Source: Rhodocyclales bacterium (GTDB lineage Bacteria; Pseudomonadota; Gammaproteobacteria; Burkholderiales; Rhodocyclaceae). Taken from it: a stretch of DNA of 9,286 bases. Below are positions 1 through 6,399 of this stretch, piece after piece. Location of the stretch: contig JAJTBM010000093.1 in NCBI GenBank assembly GCA_021286885.1, forward strand, positions 1-9,286. Reading direction: 5' to 3'. Numbering within the stretch: position 1 is the stretch's first letter; each line of letters begins with the position of its first letter. The position numbers were made by a program, and so were the translations under genes. The notes under the pieces were generated by a model that was given only the letters and a program-made list of their open reading frames with translations, made no database searches and was not told where the DNA came from.

Positions 1-282
1 GCGGAGCAGATGGGTTACGAGACGAGCTACTTCTCAGCGCTGGAGGTTGGAATCAAGGGGCCACCACCGGCAGAGTTTGTCGAACGCTTGATCGCTGCGC
101 TGAATCTATCGGAGGCAGAGCAGGAAGAGGTCCGTCGAACCGCTGTCGCCTCACAGCGCAAGCTCCAGATTGAGCATGACACGCCTCAAGACGTCTTTTG
201 GATGCTCGCCGAGCTCCGGGAGCGGGTAAGCCAACTGCACCCCGTCCAGGTCCGCATGATCCGGGAAGTCCTGGAGCTATAG
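1..282 (+). CDS. XRE-family helix-turn-helix regulator, 3' part (5' end outside window)
   Basis: The reading frame is open from base 1 and ends at a TAG at 280-282. The visible part starts inside a Cro/C1-type HTH: the segment AEQMGYETSYFSALEVGIKG matches the recognition helix and following turn of XRE proteins (pattern A..lG.s.sylSalE.G.kgpP). It is followed by the usual helix of the domain (PAEFVERLIAALNLSEAEQEEV) and about 45 mostly helical residues that may dimerise. An internal ATG at 10 lies within the HTH and is unlikely to be the true start. Such proteins are DNA-binding repressors of phage, plasmid, toxin-antitoxin or defence loci; the target is unknown here. The stretch looks less GC-rich than the genes to its right, consistent with an accessory region. 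Confidence 0.8.
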   Translation, partial: AEQMGYETSYFSALEVGIKGPPPAEFVERLIAALNLSEAEQEEVRRTAVASQRKLQIEHDTPQDVFWMLAELRERVSQLHPVQVRMIREVLEL

Positions 283-320
283 TGGTCAAGTTTTTTCAGC
301 CTCCCCAACAAGCTTCTTCC

Positions 321-358
321 CTGCCTGCCGTTGCTCATCCCCGACGTGCAACAGGCAG
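321..358. repeat. Imperfect inverted repeat downstream of the XRE gene
   Basis: Arms CTGCCT...GTTGC (321-326, 330-334) and GCAAC-AGGCAG (348-358) pair over 11 bp with a 3-nt bulge and a 13-nt loop. No U-tract follows on either strand, so it is not a typical intrinsic terminator. It lies in the 185-bp gap between the XRE gene and the toxin gene, where I see no credible coding sequence. It may be an RNA hairpin or chance. Confidence 0.35.
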
Positions 359-467
359 CCCAGAGCCAAGAGTACTCACACGCTGCAGTAAAACCCCACG
401 ATGCAACCCCGCTTCATCGCGCATCACTTCACCGTAGTTGGCGTACTCAGCCTGCAGTTGCCCCCTG

Positions 468-965
468 TCAAACCTCCCCAAGGGCGGCGCGCAGGTCGGT
501 GAAGGTGGTCATGAGGGTCATGGGGTCGAGCGGTGAAGGCTCAAGCCCGAGTTGCAGGTAGAAGGCGCGGGCGGTATCGCTCAGGGCATGCACGATGAGG
601 CCGCGCACTCCGATGGCGTCTGCCGCATGCAGGGCGCGGCGGGCGGCATCCTGAAACAGGGCGCGGCCCAGCCCCTGGCCTTGGTGGCTAGAGCCCACGG
701 CGAGGCGGGCGAGCACGACGACGGGAATGGGATCGGGCATGTTGCGGCGGAAGCGGCCCGGCGTGGCCGTCGGGGCGACGGCGCTGGCGGCAAGTGCGTA
801 GTAGCCGACCACGGTATTCCCTTCGCAGCAGACGAAGGTACGCGATGCGCCACTGGCCTGGTTCTGCGGGGCGCGGCGGCGCAGCCATTCGTTGAGCGTG
901 GGTTCGCCGCAGTCGAAGGTGGATAGATCGTGTTCGGCACTGAGCGGACAGGGAGCGCGAAGCAT
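468..965 (-). CDS. GNAT acetyltransferase toxin (TacT/AtaT-like), type II toxin-antitoxin
   Basis: 165 residues, the normal length for the family. GNAT toxins of the TacT/AtaT/ItaT group use acetyl-CoA to acetylate the amino group of aminoacyl-tRNA and so stop translation. Family marks seen: FDCGEPTLNEWLRRRAPQNQ at residues 17-36, SGASRTFV at 38-45, GYYALAASAV at 54-63, RRNMPDPIPVVVLARLAV at 73-90, the acetyl-CoA pyrophosphate loop QGQGLGRAL at 95-103, and HALSDTARAFYLQLG, where Tyr136 matches the catalytic tyrosine of TacT-type enzymes. The C-terminal LDPMTLMTTFTDLRAAL is also typical. The start codon overlaps the antitoxin stop by one base (TGATG), so the two are translationally coupled. 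The frame is intact and no key residue is missing. Which tRNA it targets cannot be read from sequence. Confidence 0.93.
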   Translation of the reverse strand: MLRAPCPLSAEHDLSTFDCGEPTLNEWLRRRAPQNQASGASRTFVCCEGNTVVGYYALAASAVAPTATPGRFRRNMPDPIPVVVLARLAVGSSHQGQGLGRALFQDAARRALHAADAIGVRGLIVHALSDTARAFYLQLGLEPSPLDPMTLMTTFTDLRAALGEV

Positions 966-1261
966 CAGGCCTTGGTCCAGGGCGCGGGGGTTTGCATGGT
1001 TTTGCGCAGGCGCTCGTTGCTCTGGGCGGGGGCATCGAGCCGGGCGAGAAACTCGGCGTAAGCCTCGGGGCTGACGGAAAGGATGGCGCGATCCAGCAGG
1101 GTGTCTTCTGCGGCGCGGCGGGCGGCGCTGAGGATGAAGTCGGTGCGCGTTTTACCGGCAGCTTCGGCAGCGCGATCAATGAGGTTGCGCTCCTCGGGCG
1201 GAATACGCAGGTTGAGCGTGTCGCGACGCGGGGCTTTGGTGGCGGAGGGGGCGGCGCTCAT
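965..1261 (-). CDS. DUF1778 ribbon-helix-helix antitoxin (TacA-like)
   Basis: 98 residues. The N-terminal ribbon-helix-helix (about residues 12-55: DTLNLRIPPEERNLIDRAAE, then AGKTRTDFILSAARRAAEDT) binds DNA as a dimer. The C-terminal tail (NERLRKTMQTPAPW near residues 82-95) corresponds to the part of TacA-family antitoxins that wraps around and blocks the acetyltransferase. The gene precedes the toxin, as usual for this class. An AGGAA ribosome-binding sequence sits 8 nt before the ATG. By family knowledge the antitoxin, alone and with the toxin, represses its own promoter; the palindrome at 1305-1325 is the obvious candidate site. Confidence 0.93.
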   Translation of the reverse strand: MSAAPSATKAPRRDTLNLRIPPEERNLIDRAAEAAGKTRTDFILSAARRAAEDTLLDRAILSVSPEAYAEFLARLDAPAQSNERLRKTMQTPAPWTKA

Positions 1262-1285
1262 GATGAGGGTTCCTGTGTGTGGGGC

Positions 1286-1325
1286 GTGCTCAGTCTAGCA
1301 CCTGCGTAACGCCACTGGCGTTACG
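1286..1325 (-). promoter_or_regulatory. Toxin-antitoxin promoter with palindromic operator
   Basis: A 21-bp near-perfect palindrome at 1305-1325 consists of arms CGTAACGCCA and TGGCGTTACG around one central base. On the minus strand it is followed by an extended -10-like element, TGCTAGACT (TGn plus TAGACT), about 45-50 bp before the antitoxin ATG. No good -35 is visible, which fits an extended -10 promoter. The palindrome covers the -35 zone, so a bound ribbon-helix-helix antitoxin would block RNA polymerase. Palindrome: seen directly. Operator role: inferred from family habit. Confidence 0.7.
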
Positions 1326-1448
1326 GATTCGGCACACCGGGTTGCGCCGGCGGCGTACCCAAGCTCCGCACAGCCTGCGCCTCAACGCCAGCCCCCCACC
1401 TGCCCCCCAACATGCAAAAATCGCGCTTTAGCGTTTGAGCTTCACCCC

Positions 1449-1871
1449 ATGATTGCAGAAACCTGGCTTCCTCCCCTGGCGGGGGGGCTTTTGATTGGTG
1501 CGGCGGCGGCGCTGCTGCTGGTGCTCACGGGCCGGATTGCGGGTATCAGCGGCATGCTGCGCGGGCTGGTGCTGGGCCCGGAGCGGGGGATGCGGATGCT
1601 GTTTCTGCTCGGGCTGGTGCTGGGGGCGGGGCTGATGGGCTATGGGCAGGGCAGCCTGCCCCAGGCCCGGAGCGGGTTTCCGCCGGTGCTGCTGGTGCTG
1701 GGCGGGTTGCTGGTGGGTTTGGGAAGCGGCATGGCCCGGGGCTGCACCAGCGGGCATGGGGTGTGCGGGCTGGCGCGGCGTTCGCGGCGTTCGGTGATCG
1801 CGGTGGGGATCTTCATGGGCACGGCGGTGCTGACCACCTATGTGGTGCGCCACTTGGGAGGCATCCAATGA
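1449..1871 (+). CDS. YeeE/YedE family (DUF395) membrane protein, first half-transporter
   Basis: 140 residues, strongly hydrophobic with about four membrane helices. The protein belongs to the YeeE/YedE group, whose larger members (TsuA) import thiosulfate; half-size pairs (also called PmpA/PmpB) occur widely. Marks: GGLLIGAAAALLLVLTGRIAGISG at about residues 12-35, with bulky hydrophobics before GRIAGISG, and the conserved ARGCTSGHGVCGLARRS with Cys99 and Cys106. In this family such membrane-embedded cysteines relay the sulfur substrate. The stop overlaps the start of the next gene (ATGA at 1868-1871), so the halves are co-translated and probably assemble together. No strong ribosome-binding sequence is seen before the ATG. 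The exact substrate (thiosulfate or another reduced sulfur species) is not determined. Confidence 0.88.
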   Translation: MIAETWLPPLAGGLLIGAAAALLLVLTGRIAGISGMLRGLVLGPERGMRMLFLLGLVLGAGLMGYGQGSLPQARSGFPPVLLVLGGLLVGLGSGMARGCTSGHGVCGLARRSRRSVIAVGIFMGTAVLTTYVVRHLGGIQ

Positions 1872-2299
1872 TGCTGATCGGGCTTGCGTATCTGGCCTGC
1901 GGGCTGTTGTTCGGGCTGGGGCTGGCCTTGTCGGGCATGACTTCGCCCCTCAAGGTGCTGGGCTTTCTGGATGTGGCGGGGGCCTGGAATCCGGCCTTGA
2001 TGCTGGTGCTGGGCGGCGCAGTGGGGGTGACGGGGGTGGCTTTCCATTTCATCCTGCGCCGCCCGCGCCCGGTGCTGGGTGAGCGCTTTCATGTATCGGG
2101 CGCGACCCGGGCGGATCTGGGGCTGGTGCTGGGCTCGGCCCTGTTCGGGATGGGCTGGGGGATCTGCGGCTACTGCCCGGGCCCGGCCCTGGCCCTGCTG
2201 GCGGTGCCCGACAACCCGGAAACCCTGCCCGTGCTGGCGGGGCTGGGGCTGGGCATCCTGATTTCGATTCTGACCGACCGGCTCTACGGGCCGGACTGA
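1868..2299 (+). CDS. YeeE/YedE family (DUF395) membrane protein, second half-transporter
   Basis: 143 residues starting at the ATG that overlaps the previous stop by 4 nt; a second in-frame ATG follows at once (MMLIG). The family signature GLLFGLGLALSGMTSPLKVLGFLD sits near the N-terminus, followed by GAWNPALMLVLGGAVGVTG and the conserved cysteine motif GMGWGICGYCPGPALA near residues 93-108. About four membrane helices are expected. With the preceding gene it makes up a complete two-subunit YeeE-type transporter for a reduced sulfur compound in the inner membrane. The longer frame reaching back to 1763 runs inside the upstream gene and is not used. No adjacent gene identifies the sulfur pathway it feeds. 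Confidence 0.88.
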   Translation: MMLIGLAYLACGLLFGLGLALSGMTSPLKVLGFLDVAGAWNPALMLVLGGAVGVTGVAFHFILRRPRPVLGERFHVSGATRADLGLVLGSALFGMGWGICGYCPGPALALLAVPDNPETLPVLAGLGLGILISILTDRLYGPD

Positions 2300-2312
2300 G
2301 CCCGCTTCAGTT

Positions 2313-2337
2313 CAAGGCTTCAACCCAAGGCTTCAAC
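2313..2337. repeat. Two tandem copies of a 12-bp unit
   Basis: CAAGGCTTCAAC occurs at 2313-2324 and again at 2326-2337, one base apart (13-bp period). It lies in the short convergent gap between the second YeeE gene and the small membrane protein. A simple tandem duplication by slippage explains it; no function is evident. Confidence 0.7.
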
Positions 2338-2350
2338 TCAGCGCTCCGAC

Positions 2351-2641
2351 TCACTCTTCCCAGCCAAACACCCACTTGGCGACGCCGATCAAGACCATCA
2401 ACACCAGGGCGACGGACTCGATCCAGAACCACGCCCTGGGGTAGCGGTAACAGATGGCCAGGGGCAGACAGATGAAACCCATCCCCCACAACAGGGGCTG
2501 GTGCAGCACCGGCACGGGCAGCACCCGGCGCACTCCGGTGCAGAAACGGGCCACGGCGCCCCGGTAATCCATGGTGCTGATGATCCCGACGCCCAGGGTC
2601 ACCCACCAGATCAGCAGCAAAAATACGGCAAAACTCCACAT
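2351..2641 (-). CDS. Small three-helix membrane protein, function unknown
   Basis: 96 residues. Three hydrophobic stretches are visible: about residues 2-23 (rich in Phe, Leu, Trp), 48-65 and 70-92, separated by a basic loop (GVRRVLP). Three tryptophans lie near membrane edges, and the end is WVFGWEE. A GGAG ribosome-binding sequence lies 8 nt before the ATG, supporting this frame over the longer overlapping minus-strand frame (2307-2780), which is arginine/proline-rich and without family features. I do not recognise the family. It is convergent with the YeeE pair and divergent from the patatin gene, so it probably has its own promoter within 2642-2780. Confidence 0.65.
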   Translation of the reverse strand: MWSFAVFLLLIWWVTLGVGIISTMDYRGAVARFCTGVRRVLPVPVLHQPLLWGMGFICLPLAICYRYPRAWFWIESVALVLMVLIGVAKWVFGWEE

Positions 2642-2784
2642 CGCCCAGACTCCAGATCATTGCGTTGCATGCAGCCCGGGAGGATACGGACTCCGGGGCG
2701 GCAGGGCCATGATCCATTGGGCTTAGAGGGGCCGGCGGCAAACGTAAAAAACCATGGGGGTCCGCCAAAACAATGCACATTTCA

Positions 2785-2861
2785 TTGACGCCTCAAAGCG
2801 TGTCATCTACTTGTAGAGGGCGTGATCCACGCACGCCGGGCTGGCGCCTGCTGCCCCGGCG
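2785..2861 (+). promoter_or_regulatory. Candidate promoter and leader hairpin for the patatin gene
   Basis: A TTGACG hexamer at 2785-2790 is a good -35 match; 17 bp further on, TACTTG (2808-2813) is a poor -10. The leader then contains an inverted repeat, CGCCGGG (2834-2840) with CCCGGCG (2855-2861), around a 14-nt loop, 30 nt before the start codon. It has no U-tract and might influence translation or be chance. The 240-bp gap 2642-2882 otherwise holds nothing I can support. Confidence 0.35.
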
Positions 2862-2891
2862 CCAATCCCTCTTCAAGACACGGTGGCCCCC

Positions 2892-4709
2892 ATGACAACA
2901 CCCGCACCCGATCCCCACACCCCGGATGGCGCACGCCGCTGGTTTGCCCAGCCAAACATCCAGGTCAGCCCGCCGCCCGCCCCGGGCTGCTTTGAAATCG
3001 GCCTGACCCTGGGCGGTACGGTGTCGGCGGGGGCCTGGACGGCAGGGGTGCTGGACTTTCTGATCGAGGCGCTGGAGCAGTGGGAACAGGCGCGCCAGCA
3101 GGCCCTCCAGGCCGGCAAGACGCTGCCGCCCTGGCAACGCCATAAGGTGGTGCTCAAGGTGATCGCCGGCACCTCAGGCGGGGGCGTGTGTGCCGCCACC
3201 CTGGCCAAGGCCCTGGCCTACGATTTTGTGCACGTGAGCTACACCCCCGATGCGCCCCCCTCGCCAGCCACGGCAGCCGCCAACCCCTTGTTCCGGCTGT
3301 GGACCCAGACACTGGATATCGAAGGCTTTTGTGCGGGCAAAGACCTGCAGGACGGCCCCAATGCCGGTACGCTGCGCTCCCTGCTGAACCCCGGCCCCCT
3401 GCTCCAGGGCTGCGCCGACATTGCAGACTTTCCTACGGGGCCGCTGGCGCCCGCCTCGGCCCGGCCCTATGTGAGCGAGCCCCTGACCCTGCTGCTGACC
3501 CTCTCCAACCTGACCGGGGTGCCCTACAAGGTGGCCTATAGTGCCGGCAGCAACCGGGGGCAAAATTACCGCAAGCATGCCGATTATGTGCGCATCGAAT
3601 GCCATTACACCCGGGCATCCCTGCAGCAGAGCGGCTGGCCGGATGCGCTCCAGGTCACCAGCCTGCCCAATCCCCCCGACCATTTCACGCCCTGGCAGGA
3701 CGTGACCCACTTCGCCCGGGCCACCGGCGCGTTTCCGGTGGGCTTTCCGCCGGTCAGCCTGAGCCGCCCGGCCTGGCATTACCTGTACCAACCGGTCATC
3801 ACCCATGGGCTCCAGGGTACCTATCCCAAAATCGTGCAGATCCCGGAGGTGTGCGTGTGGGAACCCGCCTGGGCCAATTGGAACCAGAATCCCCAGGCGG
3901 CTTACCATTTCACGGCGGTGGATGGGGGCGTGTTCAACAACGAGCCGGTCGAACTGGCGCGCCGCCATCTGGCCGGCCTGCTGGGCTCCAACCCCCGCAG
4001 CGGCGAGGAAGCCAACCGGGCCATCATTCTGATAGACCCGTTCTCGGATGAAGTCAGCCCGGGGGTCAGCGGCGACCCGTCCCTGTTCCAGACCGTCGGC
4101 GGCCTGGCGGGGGCCTGCCTGAGCAATGCCCGTTATTCGAGCCAGGATTTCCATCTGGCGGGCGATGACAACGTATATAGCCGTTTCCTGCTCACCGCCA
4201 TCCGCAGCCCTGCCGGCGAACCGTCGATCTCGGGCAGCGGCGCCCTCGCCTGTTCGCCCCTGTCGGCCTTTGGCGGCTTTCTGAGCCCGGCCTTCCGGGA
4301 GCATGATTTCTACCTGGGGCGCCGCAACTGTCAGCGTTTTCTCCAGGCCTGGTTCACGCTGCCCGCCGACAACCCGCTCTTTGGTGTCACCGACCATGCA
4401 GACACTCAGAAGCATCCCATCATCCCGCTCCTGGGCAGCGCATACCCTGAACAAGGCCAGGCGCCCTGGCCCGCCAAGGCCTTTGCCCTCGACACCCCAC
4501 GCCCGGGCGATGCGGTGCCGGTCGAAGACATGGTGAAAGCCCGTCTGGGCCAGGTGGTGGGCACCGCCATCAATGCCCTCCCCTTCTGGCCCAGCCTGCT
4601 GGCCCGCCTGCTCAAGGGCTTCATCTGCTGCACCCTGGGCAAGTCCATCCTCAGCACCATCACCCAAGCCCTGCGCCAGGCCGGTCTGGCCAAGGCGTGG
4701 TGGCGCTGA
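2892..4709 (+). CDS. Patatin-like phospholipase family protein
   Basis: 605 residues from the ATG at 2892; an in-frame GTG at 2883 is an alternative start with poorer spacing, while GGTGG lies 5 nt before the ATG. Patatins are Ser-Asp dyad lipid acyl hydrolases. Visible motifs: the glycine-rich oxyanion segment LGGTVSAGAWTAGVLDFL (residues 40-57), the nucleophile elbow AGTSGGG with Ser95 (GxSxG), and the second catalytic motif VDGGVFNNEP with Asp344. The roughly 250 residues between elbow and DGG are longer than in simple bacterial patatins, and about 260 residues follow, ending in a hydrophobic/amphipathic segment. No signal peptide is seen, so it is cytoplasmic or membrane-associated unless exported by a special route. 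The substrate is unknown. All catalytic residues are present. Confidence 0.88.
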   Translation: MTTPAPDPHTPDGARRWFAQPNIQVSPPPAPGCFEIGLTLGGTVSAGAWTAGVLDFLIEALEQWEQARQQALQAGKTLPPWQRHKVVLKVIAGTSGGGVCAATLAKALAYDFVHVSYTPDAPPSPATAAANPLFRLWTQTLDIEGFCAGKDLQDGPNAGTLRSLLNPGPLLQGCADIADFPTGPLAPASARPYVSEPLTLLLTLSNLTGVPYKVAYSAGSNRGQNYRKHADYVRIECHYTRASLQQSGWPDALQVTSLPNPPDHFTPWQDVTHFARATGAFPVGFPPVSLSRPAWHYLYQPVITHGLQGTYPKIVQIPEVCVWEPAWANWNQNPQAAYHFTAVDGGVFNNEPVELARRHLAGLLGSNPRSGEEANRAIILIDPFSDEVSPGVSGDPSLFQTVGGLAGACLSNARYSSQDFHLAGDDNVYSRFLLTAIRSPAGEPSISGSGALACSPLSAFGGFLSPAFREHDFYLGRRNCQRFLQAWFTLPADNPLFGVTDHADTQKHPIIPLLGSAYPEQGQAPWPAKAFALDTPRPGDAVPVEDMVKARLGQVVGTAINALPFWPSLLARLLKGFICCTLGKSILSTITQALRQAGLAKAWWR

Positions 4710-4728
4710 GGGGGCACTGAAGGGGGCG

Positions 4729-5202
4729 CTACAGCAGCCGTGCCATGCGTCGCCCCATGGCAGCGGCGATCAGGTGATGCCAGGGGCTCACCAGCGCCAG
4801 ATAGGCACGCCCGGCCAGGTTGTGGGGGCGCACCAGCGTGGTCACATGCAGGGCGCCGGGCTGCCAGAGCAAGGACAGGCGGAAGTCCAGGTGGCGATCA
4901 TCCTCCCCCAGCACCAGCTCATGGGGGCCCAGGGCGAGCACCCGGAACACGCCCACCTGCACGCCCGGCTGCAAGGGCCCCTGGAGTACGAAGGGGTCAC
5001 CGGCCCCGGTCTTGAGGCCCAGGGGTGCCACCACCCGATCCCGCAAGCGCATCAGCCCATCCACCCAGCCCGGGGCTGCGTGGGTGAAGGCAGTCAGCAG
5101 GCAGGACGGGTCGGGCGGGGTGGCGGCTGCAGCGCCTGTGAGGGGCTGGCATTTGTGATCCTGCCAGCCATAGGCGGCAGCGTCGGCGGCGAGCAAGGAC
5201 AT
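4729..5202 (-). CDS. DUF2867 domain protein (paralogue 1)
   Basis: 157 residues from the ATG at 5202; an in-frame TTG at 5217 would add five residues, but GGAA lies 9 nt before the ATG. The protein matches DUF2867: a segment of type LMRLRDRVVAPLGLKTG, then VGVFRVLALGPHELVLGEDD, HLDFRLSLLW, and the C-terminal RPHNLAGRAYLALVSPWHHLI. The function of DUF2867 is unknown; the fold appears compact and soluble, with no signal peptide. It shares the same blocks in the same order with the 5801-6313 gene, so the two are paralogues from a duplication, separated by one unrelated gene. It is convergent with the patatin gene (19-bp gap). Confidence 0.82.
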   Translation of the reverse strand: MSLLAADAAAYGWQDHKCQPLTGAAAATPPDPSCLLTAFTHAAPGWVDGLMRLRDRVVAPLGLKTGAGDPFVLQGPLQPGVQVGVFRVLALGPHELVLGEDDRHLDFRLSLLWQPGALHVTTLVRPHNLAGRAYLALVSPWHHLIAAAMGRRMARLL

Positions 5203-5254
5203 GATGGATGATTCCAAACGGCGAAAACCTCAGTGTGCCCGCCCACAGGCAAAA

Positions 5255-5299
5255 GGCGTGGGGAGAACGTGTGGCAGAACGTCAACCGCACCCCACGCC
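5255..5299 (-). terminator. Candidate intrinsic terminator after the exported-protein gene
   Basis: Read on the minus strand, GGCGTGGGG (5299-5291) pairs perfectly over 9 bp with CCCCACGCC (5263-5255) and is followed by TTTT (5254-5251). The 27-nt loop is long and the U-tract short, so efficiency may be modest. It lies just downstream of the 5308 stop codon and would separate that gene from the DUF2867 gene below it. Confidence 0.5.
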
Positions 5300-5307
5300 A
5301 GGGGTGT

Positions 5308-5616
5308 TCAGGGCTGGGACTTCACCCATTCATCATCCACATTCACCACCACGCAGGGGGCCTCGCCCTCTTTGCGGAAGGCTTCGCAGGCGGCCAGGGC
5401 GTCTTGCTGGGCGAATTTGGGGCTGGTGCGCTCGGCCCGCCAGGCCCAGCTCCCGCTGGGGGATTGGGCGAAAGCCTTGTGCTTGTAGGCGATGAAGTAT
5501 TCTTTGGTGTAGGCGGTGAGGGCTGGATGGGTGCGGATCACTTCAGCCCCTGCCCACACGGGGCTGGAGATCAGGGCGGCAAGCACGGACAGGGCAGACA
5601 GACGCAGCGAGGACAT
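5308..5616 (-). CDS. Small exported protein, function unknown
   Basis: 102 residues. Residues 1-22 form a typical Sec signal peptide: a short N-terminus with one Arg, a hydrophobic core (LSALSVLAALISS) and a likely cleavage site after VWA. The mature part is about 80 residues and carries SWAWRAERTSPKFAQQDALA followed by Cys77 and Cys88, which could form a disulfide in the periplasm. The pattern of AA..ALAAC..F then CxVVNVDDEW resembles small secreted proteins with repeated ACE/CxVV segments (DUF4189-like), but I cannot assign it firmly. It lies between two DUF2867 paralogues, with a -10-like TATGAT upstream and terminators on both sides, so it is probably its own transcription unit. No clear ribosome-binding sequence is seen. 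Confidence 0.72.
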   Translation of the reverse strand: MSSLRLSALSVLAALISSPVWAGAEVIRTHPALTAYTKEYFIAYKHKAFAQSPSGSWAWRAERTSPKFAQQDALAACEAFRKEGEAPCVVVNVDDEWVKSQP

Positions 5617-5648
5617 GGCGGACGATGTCAGGTGGTTGAAAGCCCTGG

Positions 5649-5654
5649 ATCATA
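5649..5654 (-). promoter_or_regulatory. -10-like element for the exported-protein gene
   Basis: TATGAT on the minus strand (5 of 6 bases of the consensus) lies 33-38 nt before the start codon. No good -35 is placed 16-18 bp upstream; the region there carries the 12-bp tandem repeat at 5675-5698. Confidence 0.35.
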
Positions 5655-5674
5655 GCGCATGTCAAAGAAATTTT

Positions 5675-5706
5675 TTGATGTAGCCCTTGATGTGGCCTAC
5701 ATAGGC
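5675..5706. repeat. 12-bp imperfect tandem repeat plus short palindrome
   Basis: TTGATGTAGCCC (5675-5686) is followed directly by TTGATGTGGCCT (5687-5698), differing at 2 of 12 positions. It runs into a palindrome, GCCTA-CA-TAGGC (5695-5706). The cluster lies just upstream of the -10-like element of the exported-protein gene, so it might be a regulator site. Repeat seen directly; role inferred only. Confidence 0.5.
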
Positions 5707-5715
5707 GGGCATGCC

Positions 5716-5752
5716 AAAAAAAAGTCCTGCGGATGTGGCATCCGGCAGGACT
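5716..5752 (-). terminator. Intrinsic terminator after DUF2867 paralogue 2
   Basis: On the minus strand an 8-bp outer stem (AGTCCTGC with GCAGGACT) encloses a 5-bp inner stem (GGATG with CATCC), separated by one bulged base, with a 3-nt loop, and runs directly into eight U residues (A-tract 5716-5723 on the plus strand). This is a textbook rho-independent terminator 50-85 nt after the DUF2867 stop codon. It isolates that gene from the exported-protein gene. Confidence 0.9.
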
Positions 5753-5800
5753 GTCAGGGCGGTGCAACCAGGGGCCGGACACTCGCCAGCCTGAAAAGCC

Positions 5801-6313
5801 TTATTGAAGCGTCGCCCCGTCCAGCTGGCGCAGGGTGGCCCGGGCAATCACCGGCATGATGCGGCGGTGGAAGGGTTTGATCAGCGCAAAGTAGGCGCGG
5901 CCCACGCTGTTGTGGGGATAGACCCAGGTGGACACCGCCAGCTGGGGGCCCCGAGGGCCGGGGGAAAGATGCAAAGAGGTGCGAAAGCGCAGGTGGGTAT
6001 CTTCTTCGCCCAGCACCACCTCATCGGCCTCCAGCGCGTAGATGCGGAACAGGCCAACCTGCTGGCCGACTTGGTAGGGCGGCAGGGGCGGGCGGCGGGG
6101 CACCTGGGCGGTCTTGAAGCCCAGGGGCGACACCAGCCGGTTGCGCAGCCGCAGGAGCAGATGGAACCATTCAGGCGCACCCCGGAAGAAAGCGGCAAGG
6201 AGCTGGTCGATGCTCTGCACGTCCGCCGGCAGATCGATCACACAGCAATCCTGATAGGCGCGAGTGGGCATGTCATCGCGCAGCATCGACGAGAGGGGAA
6301 TGTGATTGAACAT
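5801..6313 (-). CDS. DUF2867 domain protein (paralogue 2)
   Basis: 170 residues with a good AAGGA ribosome-binding sequence 7 nt before the ATG. Same block order as paralogue 1: LLRLRNRLVSPLGFKTAQV, VGLFRIYALEADEVVLGEED, THLRFRTSLHL, then WVYPHNSVGRAYFALIKPFHRRI. It differs by a longer N-terminus (residues 1-45, beginning MFNHIPLSSML) and a proline-rich insert before the middle block (RRPPLPPYQ). No signal peptide or membrane segment is seen. Function of the family is unknown. It is followed by a strong terminator and so is probably transcribed alone. Confidence 0.85.
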   Translation of the reverse strand: MFNHIPLSSMLRDDMPTRAYQDCCVIDLPADVQSIDQLLAAFFRGAPEWFHLLLRLRNRLVSPLGFKTAQVPRRPPLPPYQVGQQVGLFRIYALEADEVVLGEEDTHLRFRTSLHLSPGPRGPQLAVSTWVYPHNSVGRAYFALIKPFHRRIMPVIARATLRQLDGATLQ

Positions 6314-6399
6314 GACATCGTCCTTGTTTCAGATGTATGTCAATCTACCATGTCACCCGCCCCACAATGTAACGAAAATGCATGAACGAGCGTATGAAG

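Noticed and set aside
283..467. Possible insertion-sequence remnant after the XRE gene (T-tract at 291-296 and irregular sequence)
   Set aside because: No terminal inverted repeats, target duplication or transposase residues can be shown; only the hairpin at 321-358 is supportable.
1428..1868. 146-codon minus-strand frame opposite the first YeeE gene
   Set aside because: Translation is a His/Gln/Pro-rich shadow; the plus strand has clear YeeE motifs.
2307..2780. 157-codon minus-strand frame overlapping the small membrane protein
   Set aside because: Arg/Pro/Gly-rich without motifs; the 96-residue frame has clean membrane helices and a well-spaced ribosome-binding sequence.
3174..4667. Long minus-strand open frame (497 codons) antisense to the patatin gene
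   Set aside because: It is a high-GC shadow of the plus-strand gene. Its translation is rich in Gly, Ala, Gln and Arg with no family motif, while the plus frame has complete patatin catalytic motifs.
6330..6343. FNR/ANR-like box TTGAC-N4-ATCTG and TTGACA hexamer upstream of DUF2867 paralogue 2
   Set aside because: Only 7 of 10 defined FNR bases match. As a -35 the TTGACA would put the -10 (CGATGT) on the ribosome-binding region. Too weak to call.
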